A DNA stretch of 64,000 nucleotides from Megaleporinus macrocephalus (GCA_021613375.1 CM038722.1:23208107-23272106); one strand, 5' to 3'. Positions 11,964 through 23,139 are shown, counted from the stretch's first letter. Made by a program: numbers and translations. Notes: generated by a model not told the origin, from the letters alone.

Positions 11964-12579
11964 TTTTTATAACTTAAGTTGTTTTTAGGATTTTCGCTCT
12001 GTGTTTACTTCTATAAAGTTAGTCTCCTGAATTTCCACCTTAGCAAAAATAAGTATATTACCCACATATGGAGCAGAAATGTAACAATACAATCATGTTG
12101 GTTCATGCTTTTCAACGTTTGGAAGTCTGTTCACTATCTGAACATCTCCGATGCCGTGAGCAGAGAGAGAACTCCTAGACCATTTGGGTGTTTGAGTTTT
12201 TGTTTTTTCATTCATATTTTTTCTTGAGTATTTACAAAATAAAAAAAAATAAATAAAAAATGGTGGATAGAAAACCAAGTACTGGATGCAGTGCTAGTGT
12301 CATTCTGATATTTGCGAAAAAGAACTGTAATTGAGGATTTTGCTTGTGGCTTAACATTGCTTGGTTTTAATTCACTAAAATGTTACCCTGACAGATCTGC
12401 CGGCATCTAATGTAGTATTTCAGAATCTGTGTCAAATTATGATTAAGTCTGCAAATACTTTGATTGCTCATGAAGCAAGCGTGAAAGGCACAAAACACAG
12501 AAAGAACATGGTTGTTATTATCGGTGAGGGCAGTGAGGGGCTTGAGATTGTCAAGATAGTACTCCACAATAATTCAGCA

Positions 12580-12789
12580 GTATATTTACAAAGTTCAAGC
12601 ATTTCTGTCTGAAGATGATATTGAGTTTTATCTCCGTGCCATCCAGATTCTGATGGCTCACTTAGAAGAGGTCACCCTATGGACAACTCCTCGGTTGCTG
12701 CTGCTTGGGATGTTCATGAAGAATTCATATTACTCAACAAAAATAGTATTTTGTCAAAATGATCAAAATATCTTTGCTGTCAGTGGTTA
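12580..12789 (+). pseudogene. Exon-like frame upstream of the SAMD3-like exon
   Basis: An open reading of about 70 codons includes KVQAFLSEDDIEFYLRAIQI and ends at a TAA at 12,787. It precedes the next exon-like block by about 20 bp of intron-like DNA ending in TTTCAG. Unit B keeps the first part (29,800-29,896) before the gypsy LTR cuts it off. Probably part of the same old gene as 12,813-12,985. No family is certain. Confidence 0.35.
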
Positions 12790-12812
12790 ACTCTTTATGT
12801 GTTTTGTTTCAG

Positions 12813-12985
12813 GTGAGAAAACATCTGGCCATAGTGACCACTGGACGGTCAGTATTGAGGGACACATTATCTGTGAGGGCATACAGCCAACTTTCTTGAC
12901 CGCTCTTGGCGCTGTGTTTTCCACATTCTACAGCTTCAATCTTCAATATCATAAAGAAGCTGCATGTACACTGAAATTCATTTAA
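12813..12985 (+). pseudogene. Exon resembling the C-terminal block of SAMD3-like fish proteins
   Basis: After a good acceptor (TTTGTTTCAG at 12,803-12,812) the frame reads GEKTSGHSDHWTVSIEG and later FYSFNLQYHKEAACTLKFI, then stops. From memory, a block with HW.V.IEG, a hydrophobic middle, YxFNLQY and a TLEFIQ end occurs in multi-copy teleost proteins annotated as SAM-domain 3-like. The stop falls where the family continues with a Gln codon, suggesting a CAA-to-TAA change. No upstream SAM domain is visible in the window. Confidence 0.45.
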
Positions 12986-12999
12986 ATGTATTCCTTTCA

Positions 13000-13852
13000 C
13001 ACTTACTTCACAATTCTGATGGTAAGGTTTAACATAGTCAAGTACTATAAAATATATAATATGTAAATATGTTGTATAAGAACAAATAGACAGAATGCCT
13101 ATGCTAGTGGGTCACCATTGTTGAGTAATATGGTTGCGCTAGACCCTGTACTTGTCTTTGGTTCATTGAATGAGCAACATCAAGCTAAAAGTCTCTTTCA
13201 GCTTTTTCAGTTGTATCCATGTGTTACTCCTGCCATTTCTCACTCAATGTAGGGCCCAAAGTGTAGAGTTTATTGCAACCTTATGACCACTCTTGCAATG
13301 TGCACTGCCTTCAATCGTTTTGATTAAATTATTTATAATTAATGATTGATCTATGTTTTTTACGTGTTTTTAGTGTTGCAACATCTTAAAAGAAATGACA
13401 ATTTTCAAATTTAATTTGGTTTATATTACATGATTTAACCATATAGGACATGTACACTACATCAAAGCTTAAGTCTTAACAGCAGATCAGGTGTGTTAGA
13501 TTAGTGTTTTAAATACATTTGTTGAGATCTTAGATCTCCTGGGTCGACAATAGTCTTCCATATTCACCCATACACATAGTCATATGATCCATCTATTGTT
13601 ATAAGCTTGACATCTTAATGATAGCAGAACCATTTTTGATATTATCTGTAATCATTTTCAAAAAGGTTTTATACAGAACCATACACAACACATTATCCAT
13701 CAATCTGTGAACAATTTCACCATGAAAAAAACAATATAAGCATGCAAATAGTTCCTTCAGTGTTCATGCTTTTATATAGAAACATTGTTTTACTAAAGAA
13801 TTCTTAAAAAACATATTTGTTTGCTTTTTCTTTGCTTGTTTTATCTTTTTAG
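13000..13852. other. No feature recognised
   Basis: AT-rich DNA between the SAMD3-like exon and the integrase gene. Probably intron or spacer; nothing repeated elsewhere in the window. Confidence 0.5.
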
Positions 13853-13992
13853 AGCCCTTTGCAAACTGGTTAAAAAAAACCAAAGGAATGGGACAAGCAC
13901 TTTGATGCTGTCCTGTTTGGACAAGTGATTACAAAGTACTCTCCATATTTTCTTATGTTTGGGAGAGAGGCTTGGTCCCCTAACACTACAGG
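13853..13992 (+). pseudogene. Integrase core exon (A)
   Basis: Acceptor CTTTTTAG, then ALCKLV, a frame slip in an A run, then EWDKHFDAVLFG and YSPYFLMFGREA, the conserved end of gypsy-type integrase cores. Relative to C it lacks 15 bp after FG (in frame) and about 12 bp after GREA. Likely donor at 13,993. Confidence 0.7.
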
Positions 13993-14114
13993 GTTAGAGC
14001 ACAAGTTTCACATTTTTGGAAGCATATTTGAATGTTGGGGCATAAAAAAAAATTAATATCACACGTTGTACATATTTCAATAAATGTGTGTGTAAATTTA
14101 AATCTATTTTTCAG

Positions 14115-15302
14115 ATTGACAGCACTGCTGAGGACATAGTGGCCTCTGAAGACATCACCGAATGTGCCCTGAGGTTAAATAAGATATTGTCTCATGCAAA
14201 GGAAAATACTGAGAAAACTCAAGAAAAAATGAATAAAAGGCAACAAAAGTCTTCACTCCCCAAATTTAGTATTGGGGACAAAGTGTGGAGGCTCAATGTA
14301 AGAAGCCAACAAAGAAAAGGGGGCAAGCTGGAGCTAAACTACTTGGGTCCATACACCATCACATCCCTTGAGGGTAAAAGCACTGACCTGGAGGATGACC
14401 ATGCTATTGCCATACCCAAAATTAATACAGACCATTTGCAGCATCATTGTGAGGAGACGCCACACATCCCTCATAAGCTGCAGAAAGCCTCCAGCAGCAA
14501 GCACATATCTACTTCCATGGTAGCACCTGTCATTGTAGCCACAACAGGCCCCACAATCTCCGTCGTTCCAGTTGTCTCTGCGGCCCCTGCAACCGTACCA
14601 GTCGCTGCCGCCTCTCAGGTCACCATTAATCCTGCAGTCCCTACAGTCACCTTGACCCAGACTGTCATTCCATAAATCTCAGTTACCCCTGCTGTCTCTC
14701 CAGTCTGCGTTACGCCTGCCATCTGTCCAGTCTCAGTTACCCCTGCTGTCTCTCCAGTCTGCGTTACGCCTGCCATCTGTCCAGTCTCAGTTACCCCTGC
14801 TGTCTCTCCAGTCTGCGTTACACCTGCCATCTGTCCAGTCTCAGTTACCCCTGCTGTCTCTCCAGTCAGCGTTACGCCTGCCATCTGTCCAGTCTCAGTT
14901 ACCCCTGCTGTCTCTCCAGTTTGCGTTACACCTGCTGTCTCTCCAGTCTCAGTTACCCCTGCTGTCTCTCCAGTCTGCGTTACGCCGGCCATCTGTCCAG
15001 TCTCAGTTACCCCTGCTGTCTCTACAGTGTCCGTTATCCCTGCTGTCGTTCTAGTCTGCATTACCCCTACTGTCTCTCCAGTTTCCATTACACCTGCCGT
15101 CTCTCTGTTTAACCTGCCATCTCTAACGCCTCTGTAATCCATGCTGTCTCTCTGGTCCCCATAACCCCTGTTATCTCTCCAGTCTCCATAAATTCTGCTA
15201 AATCTCCAGACACTGCAACCCTGTCATCTACAAAAGCCACTGTCATCTATTCAGAAGATGTTAGCATACCAGTGTCCAAATCCAACATTGATAAAGATCA
15301 AG
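14115..15302 (+). pseudogene. GPY/F-like module plus Pro-Val-Thr repeat exon (A)
   Basis: Acceptor TTTTTCAG. The open frame has a helical charged start (IDSTAEDIVASEDI), then KFSIGDKVW, GGKLELNYLGPYTI (GPY/F module) and INTDHLQHHCE. A Ser/Thr/Pro/Val linker follows, with a TAA at 14,673. After that stop the same frame stays open through the 54-bp repeat. The exon ends at AAG with donor GTATGT at 15,303. The GPY/F module normally helps integrase multimerise and bind DNA. Minus-strand openness across the repeat is a shadow. Confidence 0.7.
14690..15110 (+). repeat. 54-bp coding tandem repeat (A)
   Basis: Unit encodes PVCVTPAICPVSVTPAVS (18 residues, itself two 9-residue halves PVxVTPAxx). About seven units, all multiples of 27 bp, keep the frame. 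A shorter, damaged version is at 58,225-58,545. Confidence 0.9.
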
Positions 15303-15392
15303 GTATGTCTGTAGTTCTACTGCAATAAAATGTTAAAAAGTAAAAGAGATTTTATGTGTATAAAAATCAGTAAGCATTCATATGTAGCATCC

Positions 15393-15665
15393 ACACTCCC
15401 CTCCAAAAGTATTGGAATAGTGAGGCCAATCCCTTTATTTTTGCTGTAGACTAACACATTTGGGATTGGTCTCACTATTCCAAAATAAGAGGTGCAATCT
15501 TCTGAACTGTGCATCAAATCCAGATGTAAATACCTGGAAATAAAAGCTGAAATGTTGATATTTTGTCTCATAATCATCTTTAAATGTCAAACCCAAATGT
15601 TTTGAGTCTACAGCAAAAAAAAAAGACAATGGCCTCATTGTTCCAATACTTTTGGAGGGGAGTGT
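15393..15665. mobile_element. Mariner-type MITE in intron (A)
   Basis: Terminal inverted repeats acactcccctccaaaagta at the left and the reverse complement at the right, about 25 bp each and nearly perfect. No coding capacity. Also in unit C at 58,822-59,093, so inserted before duplication. Confidence 0.85.
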
Positions 15666-16181
15666 ATATTCAAATGGAATGCATTCATTTAGGATTGTAC
15701 GATCATGGCAAAACTCTACTTTAGTGACATACGGTGGACTGCTCCTAATATGGAGCTTGAAAGTGAGTTAAGGTCATAATGGACATCTCAATTTGCATAC
15801 TAATAATTCAGTTGTGCATTCATTTTGTATTATGAGGCTAGTATGTCTTTTTTTAAATATTTTGTTTAAATTATGTAGTAATGAGAGAACTGCAGTATAA
15901 GTGATAAATGATGATGTCTGGTATCACTATCTGTAATAGGGAAGCAATAAACTGTATGTAGTTCATAAAGGAAAAAATTAAATATGGCAATTTTAGAATT
16001 ATTTCAATTTAGCATTATTAACTTAGTACTTTAGCATTTTTCTTAAACTTGTTTTGACTCCATAAGAACACTGCTCTATACCAATAAACCTGTAAAAGTA
16101 TTCATTGTCATTAATATCGAGGTTTCTAAAGTTGGACTTTGTGGTTTCATGTTGTAATACTTGATTCAACTGATTCAAGTG

Positions 16182-16211
16182 TGCACTTCCTGTGGGTCTT
16201 TTGTGCTGAAA
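16182..16211 (+). pseudogene. ULP1 peptidase exon stub (A)
   Basis: Only CTSCGSFVLK, containing the catalytic-cysteine motif, then donor GTAAGT. Sequence upstream is unrelated to the matching C exon, marking a deletion breakpoint. Confidence 0.65.
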
Positions 16212-16720
16212 GTAAGTTTTACTGGATAGGAAAAGAGTAATGCCTTACTCTAAGCACTGGAGCACATTGAAGAGAGGAGGTGCATGCAACCTTCCACTTT
16301 TTTTAAATGACACAAGAAAATTTTGGGGTTTGCAGGATGAAAAAAATATATACCTACATGGCAGAACTGGAAAAGAGCTGTCAATTATTCATTTTATAGC
16401 TTTTTATTTCACTTCAGCTTAAAAAATCTGTTTATTTATTTGTTTATTTATAGTCAATAATCACAAAAAGAAAAATCTGCTAATATTTTCAACACTTCTT
16501 ATTGTTTGTTGATTTGTACCATACAGTCATTAACAGTACTTCTTATATCCTTTATCATTATTGGGGTAACTTGCAGGTCAGACTCAAAGGAATAAAATAT
16601 AATTTGAATGTTTTAATGCTTTTTTTTGTTTTAATACAAACTTTATAAAGCATGAGGAGATCTGTACATTTTCTCAGTCACAGTAAAAAAATAAGGTCAT
16701 GACATGTTTATATTTTACAG

Positions 16721-16816
16721 TTAGGCTGAAAGACCAGCCTATTTGCTTTTCTTCAAGTGTTCAAGGTGTGGAGGACATAAGGAGGGAAATTGCTACAACG
16801 CTCCTTCAGAACAGTG
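16721..16816 (+). pseudogene. Linker exon before PHD finger (A)
   Basis: Acceptor TATTTTACAG. Frame RLKDQPICFSSSVQGVEDIR then EIATTLLQNS, donor GTAAGC. The phase joins exactly to the next exon (S-E-D-L). The region after the peptidase cysteine in related proteins has this type of sequence. Confidence 0.55.
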
Positions 16817-16961
16817 GTAAGCTGGCATATTATAGCAATAGTACTTATTAGCATCAGAAACAAGTTCTATCTACTCTTATTTTGAAGTTGACAAAGTAGC
16901 AGTATTGATCAGCATTGACAATATCTGTGTTTATGATTTCACATGGAATGATGTTTACTAG

Positions 16962-17026
16962 AAGACCTGAGTGATTTGTGTTACTTCTGTGGAGAAAGGT
17001 AAAGTACAGAAGACGACAGTGACCGG
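16962..17026 (+). pseudogene. PHD finger, first half exon (A)
   Basis: EDLSDLCYFCGER, an in-frame TAA at about 16,995, then STEDDSDR and donor GTAATT. Provides the first zinc-ligand pair, C-x2-C. Exon phases fit on both sides, so the TAA looks like a single nonsense change. Confidence 0.65.
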
Positions 17027-17158
17027 GTAATTACTCTATTTTATTCTTTCTGTGGTTTGATTTACAACTGAATTCAGATCTTACATATTATTTAGCTATT
17101 ACTCGGTTATACTAACAACCAGCGATGATAATGATTATGTCTGTATTTAAACATTTAG

Positions 17159-17257
17159 ATTGGCTGTGAGCTTTGCCTAAGGTGGTACCACTACAGTTGT
17201 GTAAAAAAGCTTGCATTGGACAAAGACTACATTTGCGAATCTTGCAAAATCAAATAA
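17159..17257 (+). pseudogene. PHD finger, second half and stop (A)
   Basis: Acceptor ACATTTAG. IGCELCLRWYHYSCV, then DYICESCKIK and TAA. Supplies C-x2-C, W-Y-H-x2-C and the final C-x2-C of a PHD finger (C4HC3). Followed by AATAAA at 17,365, so this is the true 3' end of the gene. Confidence 0.75.
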
Positions 17258-17364
17258 AAAAAGAACTATGAAAAGTAGAAAAACTGTTGTGACAACATAA
17301 TCTAAATAGTTTTGATGCAGTGTAAATAGTTATTGTGAATTTAGTGTTTAGTACCCCATATTAA

Positions 17365-17370
17365 AATAAA
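17365..17370 (+). terminator. Polyadenylation signal of PHD gene
   Basis: AATAAA about 110 bases after the stop, followed by a T-rich stretch. Confidence 0.55.
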
Positions 17371-18317
17371 GATTTTTTTTCTGTGGTATTATGTTTTATT
17401 TGTATTTATATCTTTGTATAAAGATAACAGAAAAGGTTTTCTCTTGTGGTAGTTTATGTTTCTCATATGTAAAAATACAGAATGTAGAAATATAATTTTT
17501 AGAGAGATACACATTACAAGACAGACACTGTCATCTGTGTTTTATTAATTCATATTGAAACAGGACAAGGTATCAGAAATGTGAAAGTTATCATCCAGTT
17601 ACCACGTTGACTAAAACAGATAGCTAATCCTCTCCACAGCACCAGTACATCTGATATTAGTCAGATATTGTAGTCCTGAGTGTATGATGTCAGCAGGTGT
17701 TAATATAACGCTGCCAAAATCCTACTCCCCCTAATATAATCCCTCCTGTTGGACATACAGTAAAATGCATTTCAGGTCACAATCTACAGATGAAGACATG
17801 GCACCAAAATAAATTAGAGGTTAGAAGTTTGAGATGAATCAGTGCTTCTACCTCAGAGATGAGGGGAGTAAAATTTTGGCACATTAAAATACTTCTTGTG
17901 ACTGTGTGAAATCTAACATAACAACCCAAATTAACCATAAAAACATTTTTATTCAAAACAACCAACAACCGTTTAGGCATGTTTATTAATCACTTTACAT
18001 ATCACTGATGTATCTACAGACGTGTTTGTGTATATTAGTTTAATATGACATCTCTATTGTGTCATTATGAGAGAAATCTAATTCACACCATCCAATAATA
18101 ACAAGAAAGTTATACAGCAATATCACGTTGTCAAATGTGAACCTGGATATAACAAGTCCGTTACTGCTCCAGACCTGAGAAATAAAACTGCTTCAAGTGT
18201 TCTGGTGGCACATGGTTGACTATGAAGACATTCAGCCCCCTGTGTGTTCAAGCGCAGCGACAAACAAAGTCTATAATAATCTATAATGTAACGTGTGGTC
18301 TGCTTTTCCTCTTTAGA

Positions 18318-18425
18318 CACTGTCCTCAGCACACACTAAACCACACAACTGGAGGTGATGGACACCATGACAACATACCTCAAGTATGTGTCGGAGAGGA
18401 TGGGAGTTGGTGGCTGTAAGAAATA
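18318..18425 (+). other. Candidate exon, unit B only
   Basis: After a pyrimidine tract and CTCTTTAG, the frame MDTMTTYLKYVSERMGVGGC ends in KK and TAG. Absent from A, where 396-738 replaces it. Not recognised; codon use looks plausible but it is short. Confidence 0.25.
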
Positions 18426-19096
18426 GGATTTATGTTATGATGTTTTCTGATATGATCAAGAGGAACTGTGAAATGAGCTGACTGCATTTTAAGGTGGTTT
18501 GTGTTAAATTCTGATAAACTCAACATTTCAAATCCACATTGTTTATCTTTTTATTTTCATTTTGGAATGTTTTCTGTACATCAGTGTTCCACCATGAACA
18601 ACTCTGAAATGCAGTGCATATGAGATTAGGTTTAAAGTAGCTCACTGTGGAAAGTAATACAGCTGTAACTTGATTATATTGTGGATTAAGTGGATTACGC
18701 TCAATTCTGACACAAATTCAGCTTTTCGTTTTTTAAATACATTTCTCATGTACTGTTTTTCAGTAAAAAGGTAAAGCAGCATGAAAACAACATAACGGTT
18801 TTGTACCTGGTGCAATGTTCATGTCCTTGTTATTTTACTGTTGCATTTTTCAGATCTAATGTTCAATCTGATTGGGAGTGGTGGGTAACATTTTTATACT
18901 CAGCTTTATTACAGTGATGGAGGTTTATTCTACTTTTAGGAATTGCTAGACTTGTATATATACAGAGAGAGTTAATACCCCAAATGTAAGAATTCATGTT
19001 AACAAACATGTCAGTGCCATCAGAATCACAAATACTTGTGTCATTGACTATAAACAGGAGAGTCAAATAGCTTATTAATCTCGACATGTATCAATA

Positions 19097-19536
19097 TACT
19101 TGTCACGCTGGACCCGGAGAGGTGACAGGGGAAATAGGCACAATGAAGGGGTTTGACGCAGGCGCAAGGTTTATCTAAAAGTACTTTAATGGTAAAGATC
19201 AAAACAAACACTAAGCAAAACAAACATGAATATAAGCAAAACAGAAACACTGACAAACTAACAGGGTCCACACATGACACTACACAATAGACAACGAACC
19301 ACAAAGGAGAGGGCAAAACAGGCAGACTATATACACTGGATAACGAGAGGAAACAGGAGACAGCTGGTGACAATGGGAGGTGACAAGGATGGGAACCAGG
19401 TGGAGGGCGGAGACAAGGATCACATGACTAATCAAACAGAACCACATGGTGAAATACCTAAACACAAGCACATGGACTACAAACAGAAACGTAAACAAAC
19501 AGGCAAGGATGAGGGAAACAGGGCAGGACGTGATAA
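19097..19536 (-). mobile_element. Solo LTR, gypsy-like (B)
   Basis: Inserted exactly at a site intact in A (tcaatatactctagt). Ends TGTCACG and CGTGATA, with a 5-bp target duplication ATACT. On the minus strand a TATATA box and an ATTAAA-type signal are spaced as in an LTR. Internal region lost by LTR-LTR recombination. Confidence 0.75.
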
Positions 19537-19794
19537 TACTCTAGTAAGTATCTTCTGAGAGCTGAAGTTTTGATGTGAATGTCTGAAAATACACATGACT
19601 CCACTTTTACTATGTGGCATGTATCAATTTCAGCTTTACTGTATGTGGGAGACTGATTGTTAGAGATCACATTCATGATTTTACTGTTTATACAGTAATT
19701 TGACAGACAAAAAAAACAATACTGTTATAACACTCCATAGCACAAAGTAAATAACAAAACTAAATCATGAACATAAACATTAAAAAAAGCAGCT

Positions 19795-20220
19795 CTGTGT
19801 AAGCAACGTAATCTTTCTACACGTCCTGACTTTCCTGTTTGTCAGGCCACAGATTCTCATCCACACCACAACAGATATCTTCCTTTGCATTGCAGAGTGG
19901 AAGAATCTGTTAGAATGTCTTATCCAACCTCTACAGGATCTGCCGTGATGTCCTCACATGCTGCATCCAAAATGATCATCTGATGATGTGACATAAACCT
20001 TCCACTTCCATGTGACAAACAATTTCCCTTCAGACTGCACTCTGTCCCTACAGCCCACCACAACATCTCTGTACCTGATCCTAGTGGTGAAGAAGTATCC
20101 AGTAGCTGAAGATGGATCTGTTCCAATGAACTGGCAATGCGGAGACAATGGTGTAGCTCGGTGATGGCAGTAGGGCAATAATAATAAACAAAACAGGCTG
20201 CACAAAAATGTACAAACATC
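19795..20220. other. Unidentified conserved block (B copy)
   Basis: Unit B counterpart of 1,571-1,990. The minus-strand frame is open for about 100 codons here, more than in A, but nothing in the translation is diagnostic. Confidence 0.4.
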
Positions 20221-20559
20221 TAAATGTCCAATTTACTCATTAAGCCCTTTAATAAAACTATATATTTATACTACATTGATAAATAAATAAATAGAAAATC
20301 TAAGTTTTTGAGTTTATACTGTTTCTGTAATTATAGCTGCATAGCACTTGGTAATATAACAAACACGTAAAACATATAACATACATTCTAAATAAATCAT
20401 GTAAAGATAATCTATATTTATTAATATATATTTATTATTAATCTATAGAATTATCCTGACACCATTTGTGGTCACACTTTTTTTTGGAGCTCCTCGTTTA
20501 CGAACTAAATCATTCTCAGTGTGAGCACTGCTGCTGCTCTCTCCGCTGTTGGCCATGTT

Positions 20560-20772
20560 GACTCTAATTAGCTTTTTTCCACCAGCATTGTGAATGTTTA
20601 ATGGATGTGTCCAATACAGACATGAAATATTATAATTGTTTGTGTGGTATTAGGTTAAGCACATTGAGTTTGTCTATACTTGGGAGCTGGATGTAAATCA
20701 AATTGCGTTTTTGACCAATTAATGCAGAAAACCAGGTCATTTCAAAAGATTCACATACTTTCTTGCCACTCT
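20560..20772 (-). mobile_element. Tc1-like relic, internally deleted (B)
   Basis: Only the terminal 210 bp of the element at 2,463-3,160 remain. The sequence jumps from GGCCATGTT directly to the GACTCTAATTAGC part, removing all transposase sequence. Confidence 0.7.
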
Positions 20773-21067
20773 ATATCACGCAAACAAAAGTATTTATTAT
20801 TATTTTAAATATTTTTTTTCTGATTTAAAAGTTAACACATGTCATGCTGCAGATTTAGCATGCTGACTTTTACATTTCATATTTATCTTGTTAGTTTTTA
20901 TTTTTTCTGTAGATTCAGAATCCTGAATGTGTCCTGTGTTTTAACATTTAGGAAGTATGTTATTCTACCAAAACTTTATTCTTATTCGAGTTAGTTGTAT
21001 GTTTATAAACATAAGAAATCCTACAAATACTGAAATGTCTTTAAGCCTGGAAAAAACAGTATAACAG

Positions 21068-21213
21068 CGTGATCACCAGCTAAATTAACACCAGACCAGC
21101 ATAAACAATATAAAACCAACTAAATCAGCACCAGACCATCATAGACAAACTTAAACCAGCTAAATCAACAACAAACCAACATTAACCAATCTAAACCAGC
21201 ACCAGACCAGCAT
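21068..21213. repeat. ACCAGC-type minisatellite (B, contracted)
   Basis: Only about four degenerate units survive at the position where A and C have about 430-570 bp. Confidence 0.85.
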
Positions 21214-21264
21214 GGTTTTGAATGAAAGACTAAAAGTTGATAATCAGTGACTACACTGTATGTG

Positions 21265-21920
21265 GGATTTACGATCAGTCATAACATTAAAATCATCTAC
21301 ACACATTGTTCATTTGATCAGCTCCGTTTACAATACAGGTGTATTTTGTAGTTTGTATGATTTGGGTGGTGGACCATTCTCAGCACTGCAGTGACACTGA
21401 CATGGTGGTGGTGTGTTAGTGTGTGTTGTGCAGGTATGAGTGGATCAGACACTGTGTACACTCACTGTCACCTCTATCAGACATTCCTATCACCTTGTAG
21501 ATGTAAAGTCAGAGACGACGGCTGTACAGTTTGTGTTGGTCATCCTCTAGTCCTGCATTAGTGGTCACAGGATGATGACTACAGTACACTGTTTACTAGA
21601 TGTTGCTGGTTGGTGGACTATTGTCAGTCCAGCAGTGACACTGAGGTGTATGCAGTGGACCACAGCGTAGGTGCGGATTTGCTAATATGAATCAAAGCCC
21701 ACCCTATCCCCTAAAATATTTCCTATAAGCTGATTCCACTGTAGGTAAGGTAGTAAATCACTGTATGTATAGTGACGTAGAACAAACTTTGTGGAATTAC
21801 AAAAAATTACAAATAAATAAACAAAATATAACATTATCTGTACTTCTGTTTATTATTAGATAAATCCAATAAATAATCCCCCACCAGTTTTAATGTTATG
21901 TCTGATCAGTGTACAGTCCA
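21265..21920. mobile_element. MITE-like element (B)
   Basis: Unit B copy of the element at 4,245-4,905, with the same terminal inverted repeats. Confidence 0.65.
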
Positions 21921-22074
21921 CACTGTAAATAATGATATATTAAAAAAACAAAGTAAACAAATGGTCTGAAATATGAATAATTATGAAATATGCTAGAGAT
22001 TTATCTCTGTGTGGAAAAATAAGTGCGTCATGTTTCTCTTTTTGTGAGTTTATTAGATTAACAGTCTTCACTGA

Positions 22075-22305
22075 AATTACTTTTAAACGCGCGAGGCTAA
22101 TGAACAGTAGCGCGTCACGTGCTGCAGAAGGGGCTGGCGAGGTCTCGTGGCTCTCCAAGCTACTATGACGTCACAATGCGTGTTTAGAGGAGCGTCTCTG
22201 CGCGGAGAGGAAGAGGAGAGCAGGGAGGAGCTGACCGGAGCAGAGAAATCACTCGTTCAGCCAGAGAGCAGCAGCAGGTCAGTCAGACAGAAACTTTAGA
22301 AAGCT
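22075..22305 (+). promoter_or_regulatory. CpG-rich promoter-like block (B)
   Basis: Copy of the 5,040-5,285 block. TGACGTCA is intact at 22,166-22,173 and CACGTG is present. Confidence 0.5.
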
Positions 22306-22433
22306 GAGGTCGCAGCAGCTGTCTGAAACTGAGCTAGCAGCTAAACTGCTGTAGTCTGTTTCTCTCAGTCAGGAAATGTTTCAGCATCAGATCGTCTCCT
22401 CTGTTCATCTTCACTCTCAGATTAACTCTTAGA

Positions 22434-22739
22434 TTAGATTTCAGATTGATTCACTCCAACTAACTGAACTGTAACGCTCTGTAATCCTGTGCAGCTCTTC
22501 TGTACATCAGTGCTAACATCTGTACTTTCAATGCTAACAGCTGAAACTTCATATGTCCCAGTGTTCAAATCATAATGAAGAGAGTAATATTCATATTTAG
22601 AAGATCTCTCTATCAATATGGAGTTAAAAACCTGTGAGGATGTGACTGAGCTCATCATGGAGCTGTTAAACTTTGTGAATGGACATCACATCAAACACAT
22701 ATGCAGTTTAAGTGATATAAATTACTCATCATGTTCATA
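22434..22739 (+). other. Candidate first-exon block (B)
   Basis: Copy of 5,413-5,718. The 225-bp core is identical to A; the region after it differs (AAGTGATAT in place of the AG-GTGATAT donor candidate). Confidence 0.3.
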
Positions 22740-23139
22740 AATAACTGTGAATAAATATGATCAAATAATAATTTTACTGTTAAATTAAATCTGTTCAATT
22801 AAACACAGATATATTCATTAATACAGCGTCTTCCTCTTTTCACCTGCATGTTGGATGAGTGGATTAAAATATCTTCAGTGTTTAATGTCTGTGCTGGAAT
22901 ATAAGGTGATATATGGATTATATTTTTCTTCTTATGTAAATATAAAGTGATTCTTGTTTATTTAGATGAATAGTCATTTACAGCAAGCTGTTTAATGTTA
23001 CTGCTAAACGAGCTAAAACAAAATGGGACTCTGTGTGAGGAACGAGTGATGGATAAACAAGAGAGAAGTTTTGGTCAGTATGTCTGTGGATTAGAGCTTG
23101 GGAACCTGCCCAGAGTGAGCAAAAAATAAATTGTAGAGT

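Larger units (their letters stand above)
13853..17370 (+). pseudogene. Integrase-(ULP1)-PHD multi-exon gene, unit A copy
   Basis: Transposon-derived gene with at least six exon-like segments in order: integrase C-terminal core, GPY/F-like module with a Pro-Val-Thr repeat, a 30-bp stub of a ULP1-type peptidase exon, a linker exon, and two exons forming a PHD finger, then AATAAA at 17,365-17,370. Relative to unit C the peptidase exons are deleted between about 16,172 and 16,181. There are stops at 14,673 and 16,995 and a frame break near 13,885. The domain set recalls Ginger-type DNA transposons, for which extra protease and PHD domains have been reported, or a domesticated GIN-like gene. Role if active: integrase-type strand transfer, peptidase processing, histone-tail binding; all inferred from family. 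Confidence 0.75.
1..17878. repeat. Segmental duplication, unit A
   Basis: The first bases of the window match the sequence from 17,879 onward almost base for base, and the order of landmarks (Tc1 relic, minisatellite, MITE, promoter-like block, microsatellites, 160-bp array, L2 LINE, Tc1) is repeated in units B and C. Divergence between copies looks like a few percent by eye. The true left end lies outside the window. Unit A carries the 3' half of the integrase-PHD gene, which unit B lacks. Confidence 0.9.

Noticed and set aside
14615..15142. Minus-strand 175-codon frame with GETAGVT repeats
   Set aside because: Antisense shadow of the 54-bp coding repeat; the plus strand continues the integrase exon with splice sites.
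15317..15638. Minus-strand frames in the intron
   Set aside because: They lie inside the mariner-type MITE.
16764..16820. CCHC-like zinc knuckle (CSRCGGHKEGNC)
   Set aside because: Spacing does not fit C-x2-C-x4-H-x4-C, and another frame joins in phase with the PHD exon.
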